64,000 bases of DNA from Elusimicrobiota bacterium. GTDB lineage: Bacteria; Elusimicrobiota; Elusimicrobia; UBA1565; UBA9628. A program made the translations under genes and the position numbers. This document shows, piece by piece, positions 44,039-52,338 of the stretch (position 1 is the first letter of the stretch; each line of letters starts with the position of its first letter). Below the pieces are notes generated by a model. It did not search any database. It had not been told where the DNA came from and saw only the letters and a list, made by a program, of their open reading frames with translations. The stretch covers positions 55,745 through 119,744 of the forward strand of contig DMMY01000012.1 of the NCBI GenBank assembly GCA_003452935.1, written 5' to 3'.

Positions 44039-45016
44039 ATGACGAAACGCGCGACGCCGGTCCTGCTCATGTGCCTCTGGCTGCTCTGCGGCCGGGCGTC
44101 GGCATGGGCCATTTCCGAGAACGCCGGGACCGGGGGCGCCCAGTTCATGAAGCTCTCGCAGGGCTCGGCCCGGGCCATGGCGCTGGGCCAGTCCTACGTG
44201 GCCCTGGCCGAGGGCTCGGACGCCTTGACTTGGAACCCGGCGGGCTTGGCCGTGGCGCAGCAGCGGGAAGCGGCCTATTCCTACCTGCGCTACGTGCAGG
44301 ACGTCGACGCGCCCTTGTACATGGCTTATGCCCATCCCATGGGACGCACGGTCTGGGGCGGCAACATCGCCTATCTCAGCGTGGGGGGATTCGACGTGCG
44401 CGACGCCAACGGCGTGCCTCAGAGCGACCAGGAGGCCAACGTGCGCGACGGCTACGGCACTCTCGGGGTGGCCCGTTCCTTCTGGTACGAGAAGCTTTTC
44501 CTGGGAGGCGCCTTGCGGGTGGTCCATGAGGACATCGCGAGTTCCGTCCACGATACCGTGGTGGGAGACATGGGCGTCCTGTATAAGCCCAACGGCGTCT
44601 TGTCTTTGGGTTTCGCGCTCCAGAACATCGGCGCCAGCAAGGAGAACGTCCCCGGGGTCACGCGCGGCGGCGCGGCCCTGCGTCTGGGCGACTTTTTTAA
44701 CCTGGGACTCGAGCTCAACAAGGCCGCGGATTCCGGAACGCACATAGGCCTGGGCGGGGAATTCCAATTGCCGGAGCAGTATCTCGACGTCGGCCAGGTC
44801 ACGTTCCGCATGGGCTACTACAACGCCGAGAGCATGGGTCAGAATTACGACGCTACGATCAAGGACTTGCGCTTGGACCGGGCCAGCGGGCTTTCTTTCG
44901 GTTTCGGCGTCTATACTTCGCGGGCCTTCGGCTACGGAATCGCTCTGGATTACGCCTTTGTCCCGTTCGGGGCCCTGGGCAGCGTGGACCAGATTTCCAT
45001 AAAGGTGAAATTTTAA
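44039..45016 (+). CDS. PorV-like outer-membrane protein
   Basis: 325-residue FadL-type barrel of the PorV/PorQ family. Signal peptide (PVLLMCLWLLCGRASAWA), then the hallmark N terminus GAQFMKLSQGSARAMALGQSYVALAEGSDALTWNPAGLAVAQQREAAYSYLRY, and barrel strands ending with YGIALDYAFVPFGALGSVDQISIKVKF (terminal Phe). In Bacteroidota PorV shuttles C-terminal-domain proteins to the attachment machinery of type IX secretion. The gene here starts 1 nt after a protein with such a C-terminal domain, so a paired export or display role is inferred. No other type IX genes (sprA, porK-N) occur in the window. Confidence 0.88.
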   Translation: MTKRATPVLLMCLWLLCGRASAWAISENAGTGGAQFMKLSQGSARAMALGQSYVALAEGSDALTWNPAGLAVAQQREAAYSYLRYVQDVDAPLYMAYAHPMGRTVWGGNIAYLSVGGFDVRDANGVPQSDQEANVRDGYGTLGVARSFWYEKLFLGGALRVVHEDIASSVHDTVVGDMGVLYKPNGVLSLGFALQNIGASKENVPGVTRGGAALRLGDFFNLGLELNKAADSGTHIGLGGEFQLPEQYLDVGQVTFRMGYYNAESMGQNYDATIKDLRLDRASGLSFGFGVYTSRAFGYGIALDYAFVPFGALGSVDQISIKVKF

Positions 45017-45038
45017 TGATTTCTTCACGGAGAGGTCA

Positions 45039-45067
45039 TTGACAAGATTAGGCACGGCTGTTAAACT
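45039..45067 (+). promoter_or_regulatory. Tad pilus operon promoter (TTGACA-17-TAAACT)
   Basis: A perfect -35 TTGACA (45039-45044), 17-nt spacer, and TAAACT (45062-45067). The predicted start is about 4 nt before the first pilin ATG (45079), with no ribosome-binding site. It probably drives the genes from 45079 to about 54816, which are closely spaced with no other obvious promoter. Confidence 0.65.
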
Positions 45068-45078
45068 CAAATTCGAGA

Positions 45079-45306
45079 ATGAACATGGCGAAAATGGTCT
45101 CTCGCGCACAGGGACGGCGAGCGGATGCGAGCCGCGCCGCGCGCCGTTGGGGAATGCGTTGGCGCGCGGCGCAGGCCGCGGTGGAATATCTGCTGACCAC
45201 CTTGATCCTGGTCACCCTGTTCGCCGGGCTCTACGGCTTCCTGCAAAATCAGCTGCGAGGCTTGTTCATTCTCGCCGGGACGAAAATCCTCAAAACCTAT
45301 TATTGA
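45079..45306 (+). CDS. Small Flp/TadE-type pilin-like protein
   Basis: 75 residues (73 if translation begins at the ATG at 45085). A 31-residue basic leader is followed by AAQAAVEYLLTTLILVTLFAGLYGFL, a class III prepilin-like hydrophobic N terminus with Glu at position +5 relative to the predicted cleavage before QAAVE. The mature protein is about 43 residues, ending GTKILKTYY; a C-terminal tyrosine pair is common in Flp pilins. First gene of the Tad cluster, 20 nt before a second pilin. Either a minor pilin or a pseudopilin. Confidence 0.72.
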   Translation: MNMAKMVSRAQGRRADASRAARRWGMRWRAAQAAVEYLLTTLILVTLFAGLYGFLQNQLRGLFILAGTKILKTYY

Positions 45307-45326
45307 TCGCGCAAGGAGAACCTAGC

Positions 45327-45524
45327 ATGAAAAACAAACTCAATGAGATGCGCGCCTGGCTCAAGAGCCGCAGGGGCCAGAACACCGTGGAGTACCTCCT
45401 GATGCTGACGGTCGTCGTCGCGGTGGTCCTGGCCGCGGGGTATGCGCTCAAGAAGTACATGCCTGGTCTGATGTCCCAGATCCAGACCATGATCTCGGGC
45501 GCGGCCAACGATATGGGCAAATAG
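45327..45524 (+). CDS. Flp family type IVb pilin
   Basis: 65 residues. The leader ends KSRRG and the mature N terminus is QNTVEYLLMLTVVVAVVLAAGYALKKY, with Gly at -1 and Glu at +5, the processing signature for a TadV/CpaA prepilin peptidase (not found in this window). It is the likely major subunit of the Flp pilus. The start at 45327 is preceded by AAGGAG; no homologous sequence lies upstream in the open frame. Confidence 0.88.
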   Translation: MKNKLNEMRAWLKSRRGQNTVEYLLMLTVVVAVVLAAGYALKKYMPGLMSQIQTMISGAANDMGK

Positions 45525-45569
45525 GCCCAAGCTCTATAGTGCCGGTTATGCGCGGGTCAAGGGGGCGTT

Positions 45570-46091
45570 GTGCTGAAGACATGGTCGAAAGAGGGCCGGC
45601 GCGCGGGAGCTTCCCGCGCGGGAAGGCATCGGGAAACGCGTTGCCTTCCGGCACAGGTGGTCGTGGAGATGCTGCTCATCCTGCCCGTGTTCATGACCGT
45701 CGTCTTCACCATCATGGAGATGGGCTACATCGCGTTCCAGATGATACTGCTCAACCACGCCACCTATGAGGTCGCCCGGATCGGCGCCATGACCCAGTGC
45801 AGGCAGGACGGCGGCGTACTCTCCGGCTGCGACCGGCTCAAGCCCTTGATGATGGAGATCATAGCGTCTGCGGACGTGTCTTGCCGTCTGGAAGACACCC
45901 TGCGCGACGATCAGGCCGACGTCATGAACAAAGACCTCCTTGTGACCGGAACCAATCCGATCAAGCTGGTCTTTCCTCTGAGCAGCATTCTGCTCTCCTC
46001 AAAACTTCTCTGCCCGCAGGGACCGGGCAACGGCAGGTGCTCCATCTCGGCGACGGTGCGCCTGCCCATTGAACAGCCGCTCAAGTACTAA
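45570..46091 (+). CDS. TadE-like pseudopilin
   Basis: 173 residues, starting at GTG 45570 after a GGGGG-rich stretch. A basic leader is followed by PAQVVVEMLLILPVFMTVVFTIMEMGYIAFQMILLNHATYEVARIGAM, the TadE domain with Glu at +5 and the characteristic NHATYEVAR motif. The C-terminal 100 residues hold four cysteines (QCRQDG, SGCDRL, VSCRLE, LLCPQG), suggesting disulphides in the exported domain. TadE pseudopilins are needed for Flp pilus assembly. Confidence 0.85.
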   Translation: MLKTWSKEGRRAGASRAGRHRETRCLPAQVVVEMLLILPVFMTVVFTIMEMGYIAFQMILLNHATYEVARIGAMTQCRQDGGVLSGCDRLKPLMMEIIASADVSCRLEDTLRDDQADVMNKDLLVTGTNPIKLVFPLSSILLSSKLLCPQGPGNGRCSISATVRLPIEQPLKY

Positions 46092-46094
46092 ACC

Positions 46095-46850
46095 ATGGAA
46101 AAGAAAGGGATACTCGTGCCGATGGTGCTGGCGATGGGCGCCGCGATCTTCTACCTCATGGTGCTCTCGAGCAAGGAGAAGGCGTTGAGCACGGCCTACG
46201 AGACCGGACAGGCCCTCATCGCCCGCGTGGACATTCCGGAGCGCACCGTGCTCAAGGCGGAGATGGTCGAGCCTGTCCCGATCCCGCGCAAATTCATGGA
46301 ACAGGACGCCTTCGAGGTGAAGCTTCCCTCGGATATCAATCGCGTCACCAACCTGGTGACGCGGGTCCGCATCCCCAAGGGCAACCAGCTCACCGAGTCG
46401 GCCCTGATCTCGCTTTCCCCGGAAGCGGGCTTGAGCGTCAAGATCCCTCCGGGCTATCGCGGCGCCATACTCGGCATCGAGCCCGAGCTCAAGCCTCTCG
46501 TCAAGCCCGGGGACCGGATCGACGTCCTGGTGACATTCGACGCGCTCATGGCGGATAGCCGCAAGGAGAAGGTGACGGCCACGATTTTGCAGAACGTCCT
46601 GGTCATCGCGGTGGGGACCAACCTGGGCCAGGGCCTGAGCGCCAAGCAGGCCAAGGCTTCCTCGGAAAAGGAAGACAAGACCGCGGCGTTCTCCGAGAAG
46701 GCCATGATCGCTCTGGCCCTCAATCCCAACGAGGCTCAGTACCTGGCCCTGGCCATGAAGCAGGGCGAGACCACGGTGGTGATGCGCGGCCTGGGCGACG
46801 TGGAGATGCATCCCATGGAGATGGCGAGTTTCCGCAAGCTTTTCAAGTAG
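46095..46850 (+). CDS. cpaB: Flp pilus assembly protein CpaB/RcpC
   Basis: 251 residues. One N-terminal transmembrane segment (GILVPMVLAMGAAIFYLMVL), then an SAF domain (ALIARVDIPERTVLKAEMVEPVPIPRKFM...VRIPKGNQLTESALI), then the CpaB core (LSVKIPPGYRGAILGIEPELKPLVKPGDRIDVLVTFD, ATILQNVLVIAVGTNLG, IALALNPNEAQYLALAMKQGETTVVMRG). CpaB is a periplasmic component linking the pilus to the secretin. It follows TadE by 3 nt. Confidence 0.93.
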   Translation: MEKKGILVPMVLAMGAAIFYLMVLSSKEKALSTAYETGQALIARVDIPERTVLKAEMVEPVPIPRKFMEQDAFEVKLPSDINRVTNLVTRVRIPKGNQLTESALISLSPEAGLSVKIPPGYRGAILGIEPELKPLVKPGDRIDVLVTFDALMADSRKEKVTATILQNVLVIAVGTNLGQGLSAKQAKASSEKEDKTAAFSEKAMIALALNPNEAQYLALAMKQGETTVVMRGLGDVEMHPMEMASFRKLFK

Positions 46851-46895
46851 ACGCATCCGTTCGGCGCGAAGTCGCAAGAGCAACGGGTTGACAAC

Positions 46896-47645
46896 ATGGA
46901 GAGACAACAGCTACGGACGGCCTTGATCGTGTGCGCGCTGCTGGCATGCGGCGCGCGGGCCATGGCCCAGCCCGAGGATTCCTTGGTCGCCGTTTCGGCG
47001 GATATCGTGGAAATTTCCGGTTCCGTATCCAAGGACATCGGATTCATATGGGGACCCCTGCAGACCGGCATCGCCTTCGCGGAGAAGGATATCCCCGGGA
47101 TTTTCAAGTTCGGGGATTTCGCCCGGCAGACCGCCCTGCAGACTTCTCTGAAGATGCTGGAGACCGAGGGCAAGGCCCAGATGCTCTCCAACCCCAAGGT
47201 CATCGTTCAGGCGCAGTCGCAAGCCAGTTTCGTGGTCGGCGGAGAGTCCCCCTATCCCGTGACCAACGCCCAGGGCGTGGGAGTCGAATTCAAGAAGTAC
47301 GGGGTGATCCTCAATATCATGCCCGTCATCAACCCTAATAAAAAGGACACCATCCGCGCGGAGATGCAGTTGGAGGTGTCCAATCCCGACTTTTCCAAAC
47401 CCGTGCAGGTGGGCAACACCGCGGTGCCGTCGCTTATCACCCGGCAGCTGCAGACGTCCGTCGAGATCAAGAGCGGGGAGACCCTGGTCATCGGCGGCCT
47501 CAAGTCGAGCAGCAAGAACGTGACCAAGACCCGCGTCCCGTTCCTCGGCCGGATTCCCATCATCGGTTTGTTGTTCACCACCACCAGTCTCGTGGAGGAG
47601 CAGAAGTCGCTGTTCCTTTTCATCACCATGGAGGTCGTCAAGTAG
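46896..47645 (+). CDS. Minimal Tad secretin (CpaC/RcpA-like)
   Basis: Outer-membrane channel for the Flp pilus. At 249 residues it is about half the usual length. After the signal peptide (LRTALIVCALLACGARAMA) only the end of an N-domain (VAVSADIVEISGSVSKDIGFIWG) and the secretin pore domain remain: LQTSLKMLETEGKAQMLSNPKVIVQ, GGESPYPVTN, VEFKKYGVILNIMPVI, TSVEIKSGETLVIGGLKSS, TRVPFLGRIPIIGLLF and LFLFITMEVVK. The N0/BON domains that usually meet the inner-membrane platform are missing, perhaps replaced by another protein. The reading frame is intact. Confidence 0.87.
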   Translation: MERQQLRTALIVCALLACGARAMAQPEDSLVAVSADIVEISGSVSKDIGFIWGPLQTGIAFAEKDIPGIFKFGDFARQTALQTSLKMLETEGKAQMLSNPKVIVQAQSQASFVVGGESPYPVTNAQGVGVEFKKYGVILNIMPVINPNKKDTIRAEMQLEVSNPDFSKPVQVGNTAVPSLITRQLQTSVEIKSGETLVIGGLKSSSKNVTKTRVPFLGRIPIIGLLFTTTSLVEEQKSLFLFITMEVVK

Positions 47646-47660
47646 CGGCGGAACATCCCT

Positions 47661-49937
47661 ATGGCTGAGAACGCTCCGGAGACGGATACCGGCCGGTTCG
47701 TCAAAGAGCCGAGCCGGGTGCTGGTGTTCACCGGCCCCAAGGAAGGGGTCGGCAAGAGCACCTTGTGCCTCAATCTGGCCCTGGCCTGGGCCGGCAGCCA
47801 GAACCGCAAGGTCCTCATCGTGCACATGGACCCGCTCTGCCGCAACGACGCCGGCTTCATGCTCGGGGTCAATCCCCCGACCTTGGCCAGCATGGTGCAT
47901 CTGGTGGGGGACAATCCCTCGGGGTTGGGCAAGCTTCTCAAGGGGCGCATCCCCATCACGCAATGGGGCGTGGGGCTGCTGCCTCTGGCGGCCAAGCGCC
48001 AGGAGATACTCAATATCTCGCCCCAGATCGTGGCCAAGATCCTGGGTTCGCTGGCCGAGTCCTATGATCTTTTCCTGGACGTGGACCCATTCTTCCCCAT
48101 GCAGGTCTTTTCCTTTGATCTGGCCGATCTGGTCTTCTGGAACTGCCTGCCGCAAAGGGCCCATTTCGAGGCGACCTACAATATGTTCCAGGAGATCAAG
48201 GGCCTGCACTTTCCCCTGGAGAAATTCGAGGTCATCGTCAACGAGGCCAATCTGCCCGGAGCCCTGGCGCCCAAGGAGGTCGATCGCTTCTTCGCCGCCA
48301 TGCAGAAGAAGGTGCTGGCCTACATGCCCTGGGAGGATTTGCTTCCGGAGTATTCCAACACCCAGAGAATCCTGGTGGTGGAGAATCTGCAGAGCGACTG
48401 GGTCAAGACCTTGCGCATCATCCTGGGCCGGACCATGGAGGTCCAGCCCACTGCCAAGCACTGGGAATCCTTCATGTCCTCCGAGGAGTTCGGGGAGGGG
48501 GCGGATTTCCTCTGGAAGCGGCAGGGCGGCGCGGAAGGCGACGGGGCCGCGGCCAGGGCCAGGAGCGCCGGGTCCAGGACGGCCGCGGCCGCGACGGCCT
48601 CCGGGGTCCCTGAATTTTGGGATGAGCTCAAGAGCAAGATGCACAAGATGGTGGTCGCGGCCATGGAAACCGAACGCATCCGCATCTCGGACGACGCGGC
48701 GCAAAACGACGAGAACCGCAAGAAGGTTTCCACGATCATCGAGAATCTCCTGCAGAAGGAAGCCCATCTGCCTCTGTCGCGGGCCCAGCGCGAGCAGTTC
48801 ACGGGCGAACTGGTCGACGAAATCCTCGGATTGGGCCCTTTGCAGGCCTTGATGCGGGACGCCTCGATCAACGAGATCATGGTCAATTCCTATGACCGCA
48901 TATACATCGAGCGCGGGGGCAAGCTGGTGCTGCTGCCGGCCCGCTTTCGCAACGACGAGCAGGTGATCCAGGTCATCAAGCGCATCGTGGCGCCCATCGG
49001 GCGCCGCATCGACGAGTCCGTGCCCTTGGTCGACGCGCGTCTCAAGGACGGCTCCCGGGTCAACGCCATCATCGCCCCCCTGGCCGTGTCCGGGCCGACG
49101 CTGACCATCCGTCGGTTCTCGGCCAAGCCCTTCAACCATAAGCAGCTCATCGGCTTCGGCGCCTGCACGCCGGAGATGATCGAATTCCTCAAGAGCTGCG
49201 TCGCCCTGCGCAAGAACGTCATCATCTCCGGCGGCACCGGAACCGGCAAGACCACGTTTTTGAACATGCTCTCCAACTTCATTCCCGAGGAGGAGCGCAT
49301 CATCACCGTGGAGGACACCGCGGAGCTCAAGCTCATGCAGGAACACTGGGTGCGCTTGGAGAGCCGTCCGCCCAACATCGAAGGCAAGGGCGAGATCACC
49401 ATCCGCGACCTGGTCAAGAACTGCCTGCGCATGAGGCCGGACCGCATCGTGGTCGGCGAGTGCCGCGGCGCCGAGGCCCTGGACATGCTTCAGGCCATGA
49501 ACACCGGCCACGAGGGCTCCCTGGCTACCATCCACGCCAATACCCCGTCGGATACGATCTCGCGCCTTTCCGCCATGTGCCTGATGGCCGGGATGGAACT
49601 GCCCATGAGCGTTTTGATCGACATGATCGCCAGCGCCATCCACCTGATCGTCCAGCTGACCCGTTTTTCCGACGGCAAGCGCCGCGTGACCTATATCACC
49701 GAGATCACGGGCCGCGAAGGCGTGGAAGTGCACACCCGCGACATTTTCAGGTTCCAGCAGGTTTCGGTGGACGAACAGGGCCGCAGCATCGGCTACTTCT
49801 CGGCCCAGGACTATGTCCCGACCTTTCATGACGAGTTCAGGCTCAAGGGACTCGCCGTGCCCAGGGAACTCTACGAAAGCGAGGAGGCCAAGAAGAGAAA
49901 GGTCTCGGGCGCGCCGCCTCCGGGTGCGAGAAAATGA
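47661..49937 (+). CDS. CpaE (TadZ) - CpaF (TadA) fusion: pilus localisation ATPase joined to assembly ATPase
   Basis: 758 residues. Residues 20-270 are a MinD/ParA-type ATPase: VLVFTGPKEGVGKSTLCLNLALAWA (deviant Walker A), VLIVHMDPLCRNDAGFMLG, FLDVDPFFP and VIVNEANLPG, as in CpaE/TadZ, which places the pilus machine. An Ala/Arg-rich linker (about 285-320) follows. Residues 330-758 are a CpaF/TadA assembly ATPase: LVDEILGLGPLQALMRDASINEIMVN, VIISGGTGTGKTTFLNML (Walker A about 524-532), EERIITVEDTAELKL, RMRPDRIVVGECRGAEALDMLQAMNTGHEGSLATIHAN. These are separate genes in other Tad loci. Its stop overlaps the tadB start by 4 nt. Confidence 0.93.
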   Translation: MAENAPETDTGRFVKEPSRVLVFTGPKEGVGKSTLCLNLALAWAGSQNRKVLIVHMDPLCRNDAGFMLGVNPPTLASMVHLVGDNPSGLGKLLKGRIPITQWGVGLLPLAAKRQEILNISPQIVAKILGSLAESYDLFLDVDPFFPMQVFSFDLADLVFWNCLPQRAHFEATYNMFQEIKGLHFPLEKFEVIVNEANLPGALAPKEVDRFFAAMQKKVLAYMPWEDLLPEYSNTQRILVVENLQSDWVKTLRIILGRTMEVQPTAKHWESFMSSEEFGEGADFLWKRQGGAEGDGAAARARSAGSRTAAAATASGVPEFWDELKSKMHKMVVAAMETERIRISDDAAQNDENRKKVSTIIENLLQKEAHLPLSRAQREQFTGELVDEILGLGPLQALMRDASINEIMVNSYDRIYIERGGKLVLLPARFRNDEQVIQVIKRIVAPIGRRIDESVPLVDARLKDGSRVNAIIAPLAVSGPTLTIRRFSAKPFNHKQLIGFGACTPEMIEFLKSCVALRKNVIISGGTGTGKTTFLNMLSNFIPEEERIITVEDTAELKLMQEHWVRLESRPPNIEGKGEITIRDLVKNCLRMRPDRIVVGECRGAEALDMLQAMNTGHEGSLATIHANTPSDTISRLSAMCLMAGMELPMSVLIDMIASAIHLIVQLTRFSDGKRRVTYITEITGREGVEVHTRDIFRFQQVSVDEQGRSIGYFSAQDYVPTFHDEFRLKGLAVPRELYESEEAKKRKVSGAPPPGARK

Positions 49938-51442
49938 GCCAGCTGCTTTTTGCCGCCCTTCTCCTGTGGCCCTGCCGGGCCGGGGCGCAGGTGTTCTCCC
50001 CCAAGGAGGTCAAGTTCCTGGTGGACAAGACCGAGGGGGCCGAGGCGCGCAGCCAGGTCTTCTATCACTACTTCAAGAAGGACCGTGACCCGGGCTTGGC
50101 CGTGCCGTCCTGGATCGACACGACTCTCGACGCCATGACCAGGCGCGCGGTCTGGCAGGACCCCGAAGAGGGGATCATCAACGAGGCCCAGCTCTGGCAG
50201 GCGCCCGTCTCCGTGCTCTATGAATTCTTCGAGTTGACCCGCAAGACTTTCCTGCCTTCTGACGGCGGCCAGCTCGTCGCCCCGGGTTCATTGATCCGGG
50301 ACTACGCCGAGAACCGCATCCGTTTCCAGATGTCCTTGGACCGCCTCTACCGCGCCAAGCTGGGCAGTTCCTTGGGCGGCAGAGGCCGTTCGGTGCTGGC
50401 CAATTTCGACCTCATACTCAAGGAAATGGACAGCCTCATCGACGCGCTGACTTCCTCGGATGCGGCCCGTTATAAGGAAGCCGTTCTGGCCATCGGCGTC
50501 TTCACCAACAGCGCTTACGACATCCTCCATCATCCTCCCCGCGGCTACGCCCCGCCGGACAAGACGGACCGCAAGAGCGCCCTGGCCCTGGCCATGATCC
50601 TCAAGCTGGGCGGCATCGTCCTGATATTCTCCGCGTTCTGGTTCGTGGGGTCGCTGAACGAAGACCGGCTCACGCGCTACATGGAGGAGTACAGGGTCAA
50701 GGCCAAGCAGTGGGCCCGCGATTATGAGCGCCAGTTCGTCACTATCAAGATCAATTATCTGGTCGGCGGGCCCGCCCTATTGGGAGTGCTCCTGGGCCTG
50801 TTGACCTTCGATCCCATCGGCTTCTTCCTTTTCGCGGGCTTCGGACTCTACTGCGGGCTCATCCTGCCGGGCTGGCTGCTGCGCAATATCCGCTGGCGCC
50901 GCGGCATGAAATGCGAGGCCCAGCTCATGGACGCGATGATCCTGATGTCCAACGGCCTCAAGTCGGGAATCGATATCGTCAACTGCATCGAGATGGTGCA
51001 TCGCGAATTGCAGCCGCCTATCTCCGAGGAGTTCGGCCTTTGCATCAAGAACTACCAACTCGGCACGACCCTGGAGCGCGCCCTGGAGGGCGTCGAGGAG
51101 CGGGTGCAAAGCCGTCTCTTGTCCTATATGATCAAGGCCGTCGTGATCCAGCGCTCGGTGGGCGGAAACCTGACCAAGATATTCGACCGCATCGTGGAGA
51201 ATATCCGGGAGGAGACCAAGCTCACGGAAAAGACCGCGACCATGACCGCCCAGCAGCGCATCCAGGCCATTGTCGTCGGACTCATGCCCTGGGTCATGTT
51301 CGTCATCATGTTCGTTTTCCAGCCCGGTCCCATGAGGCAGTTCTATTTCACGCCGCTGGGCGCTTTCGTCCTGATTTTCTGCACCGTCTGGATCGCCGTC
51401 GGCATGAAGATCATCAACAAATTGGGGGATGTCCAGGCATGA
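49934..51442 (+). CDS. TadB-like platform protein with extra N-terminal domain
   Basis: 502 residues against roughly 300 for usual TadB. It begins with a signal-like segment (QLLFAALLLWPCRAGAQ) and about 200 residues of helical unknown domain predicted outside the cytoplasm. A TM segment (MILKLGGIVLIFSAFWFVG) and the standard TadB part follow: paired TM helices, the T2SSF domain (about 325-450; LMDAMILMSNGLKSGIDIVNCIEMV, LGTTLERALEGVEERVQS, VIQRSVGGNLTKIFDRIVENIREE) and two C-terminal TMs. ATGA overlaps at both ends. The added domain may substitute for the missing secretin N-domains; this is speculation. Confidence 0.88.
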   Translation: MSQLLFAALLLWPCRAGAQVFSPKEVKFLVDKTEGAEARSQVFYHYFKKDRDPGLAVPSWIDTTLDAMTRRAVWQDPEEGIINEAQLWQAPVSVLYEFFELTRKTFLPSDGGQLVAPGSLIRDYAENRIRFQMSLDRLYRAKLGSSLGGRGRSVLANFDLILKEMDSLIDALTSSDAARYKEAVLAIGVFTNSAYDILHHPPRGYAPPDKTDRKSALALAMILKLGGIVLIFSAFWFVGSLNEDRLTRYMEEYRVKAKQWARDYERQFVTIKINYLVGGPALLGVLLGLLTFDPIGFFLFAGFGLYCGLILPGWLLRNIRWRRGMKCEAQLMDAMILMSNGLKSGIDIVNCIEMVHRELQPPISEEFGLCIKNYQLGTTLERALEGVEERVQSRLLSYMIKAVVIQRSVGGNLTKIFDRIVENIREETKLTEKTATMTAQQRIQAIVVGLMPWVMFVIMFVFQPGPMRQFYFTPLGAFVLIFCTVWIAVGMKIINKLGDVQA

Positions 51443-52338
51443 TGAGCGGCCCATTGCTCCATTACGCCCTTCTTGTGATAGGGGTCCTAGGCTCGGTCGC
51501 GTTCTACACGGCCGTGCATCGGCTCTTGGCGGCCGCGCCGGAGGAGGATCAGTCCGACCTGGCAAAGCTGGCCAAGAAGGACATGGGCATGACCTCGGCA
51601 TTCTCCGGCATCGATCCCCACGGGGGCTTGCTGGACCGGCTCGATTTATACCTGCTCAAGACTTTCCACCTCGACGTGAAACTCGAGGAGTTGCATATGA
51701 TGATGGGGCGTCCCGCCAAGCCGAGTCCCTTGGACATGCTGCATCTCAAGGAGATGATGGCGGGGGGATTGGCGCTGTTTTTCTATTTCATGACCGATTC
51801 CGCGGCGTTGGGCTGCTTCGGCCTCATCGGCTTTTTTGTCCCGGACACCATCTTCAACGCCCGCATTCGGGCCCGCCAGTCCCAGATCATGCGCAGCTTT
51901 CCCACGTTCGTGGATCTCGCGGCCCTGACCATCGAGGCCGGCCTGGACTACATGACCGCCATAGACCGCATCCTCAAGAACGCCAAGGTCAAGACCGAAC
52001 TGGAGGTCGAGCTGGGCAAGATGATCAACGAGATATCCCTGGGGTATTCCCGCCGGGACGCCCTGAAGCGGCTGGCCATGCGCACCGGCCTGCAGGAGAT
52101 CCGTTCCTTCGTCGGACTCATCATCCAGTCCGACGAACTGGGCACGAGCTTGGTGGAACTGCTGCGCAACTATGCCACGGATATGCGTTTCCGGCGCCTC
52201 AACAAAGCCGAGAAACTCGCGGCCCAGGCCTCCACCAAGATGCTTATCCCGCTCTTCGTCTTCATTTTCCCGACCGTGTTCATCATGATGCTGGCGCCGA
52301 TGATCAAGTCCTTGATCTCGGGAGGCCTTGGGTTCTGA
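51439..52338 (+). CDS. TadC-like platform protein
   Basis: 299 residues. One N-terminal TM (LLHYALLVIGVLGSVAFYTAV), central TM pair (MAGGLALFFYFMTDSAALGCFGLIGFFVPD), T2SSF domain (FPTFVDLAALTIEAGLDYMTAIDRIL, MINEISLGYSRRDALKRLAMRTGLQEIRSFVGLIIQSDELGTSL) and a final TM (FVFIFPTVFIMMLAPMI). Forms the inner-membrane platform with TadB. The start at 51439 overlaps the tadB stop (ATGA). Confidence 0.93.
   Translation: MMSGPLLHYALLVIGVLGSVAFYTAVHRLLAAAPEEDQSDLAKLAKKDMGMTSAFSGIDPHGGLLDRLDLYLLKTFHLDVKLEELHMMMGRPAKPSPLDMLHLKEMMAGGLALFFYFMTDSAALGCFGLIGFFVPDTIFNARIRARQSQIMRSFPTFVDLAALTIEAGLDYMTAIDRILKNAKVKTELEVELGKMINEISLGYSRRDALKRLAMRTGLQEIRSFVGLIIQSDELGTSLVELLRNYATDMRFRRLNKAEKLAAQASTKMLIPLFVFIFPTVFIMMLAPMIKSLISGGLGF

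Noticed and set aside
46911..49829. 972-codon open frame on the minus strand across the secretin and CpaE-CpaF genes
   Set aside because: Its translation is low-complexity His/Asp/Gly/Leu-rich and mirrors the codon bias of the real genes on the other strand; no domain or start context.
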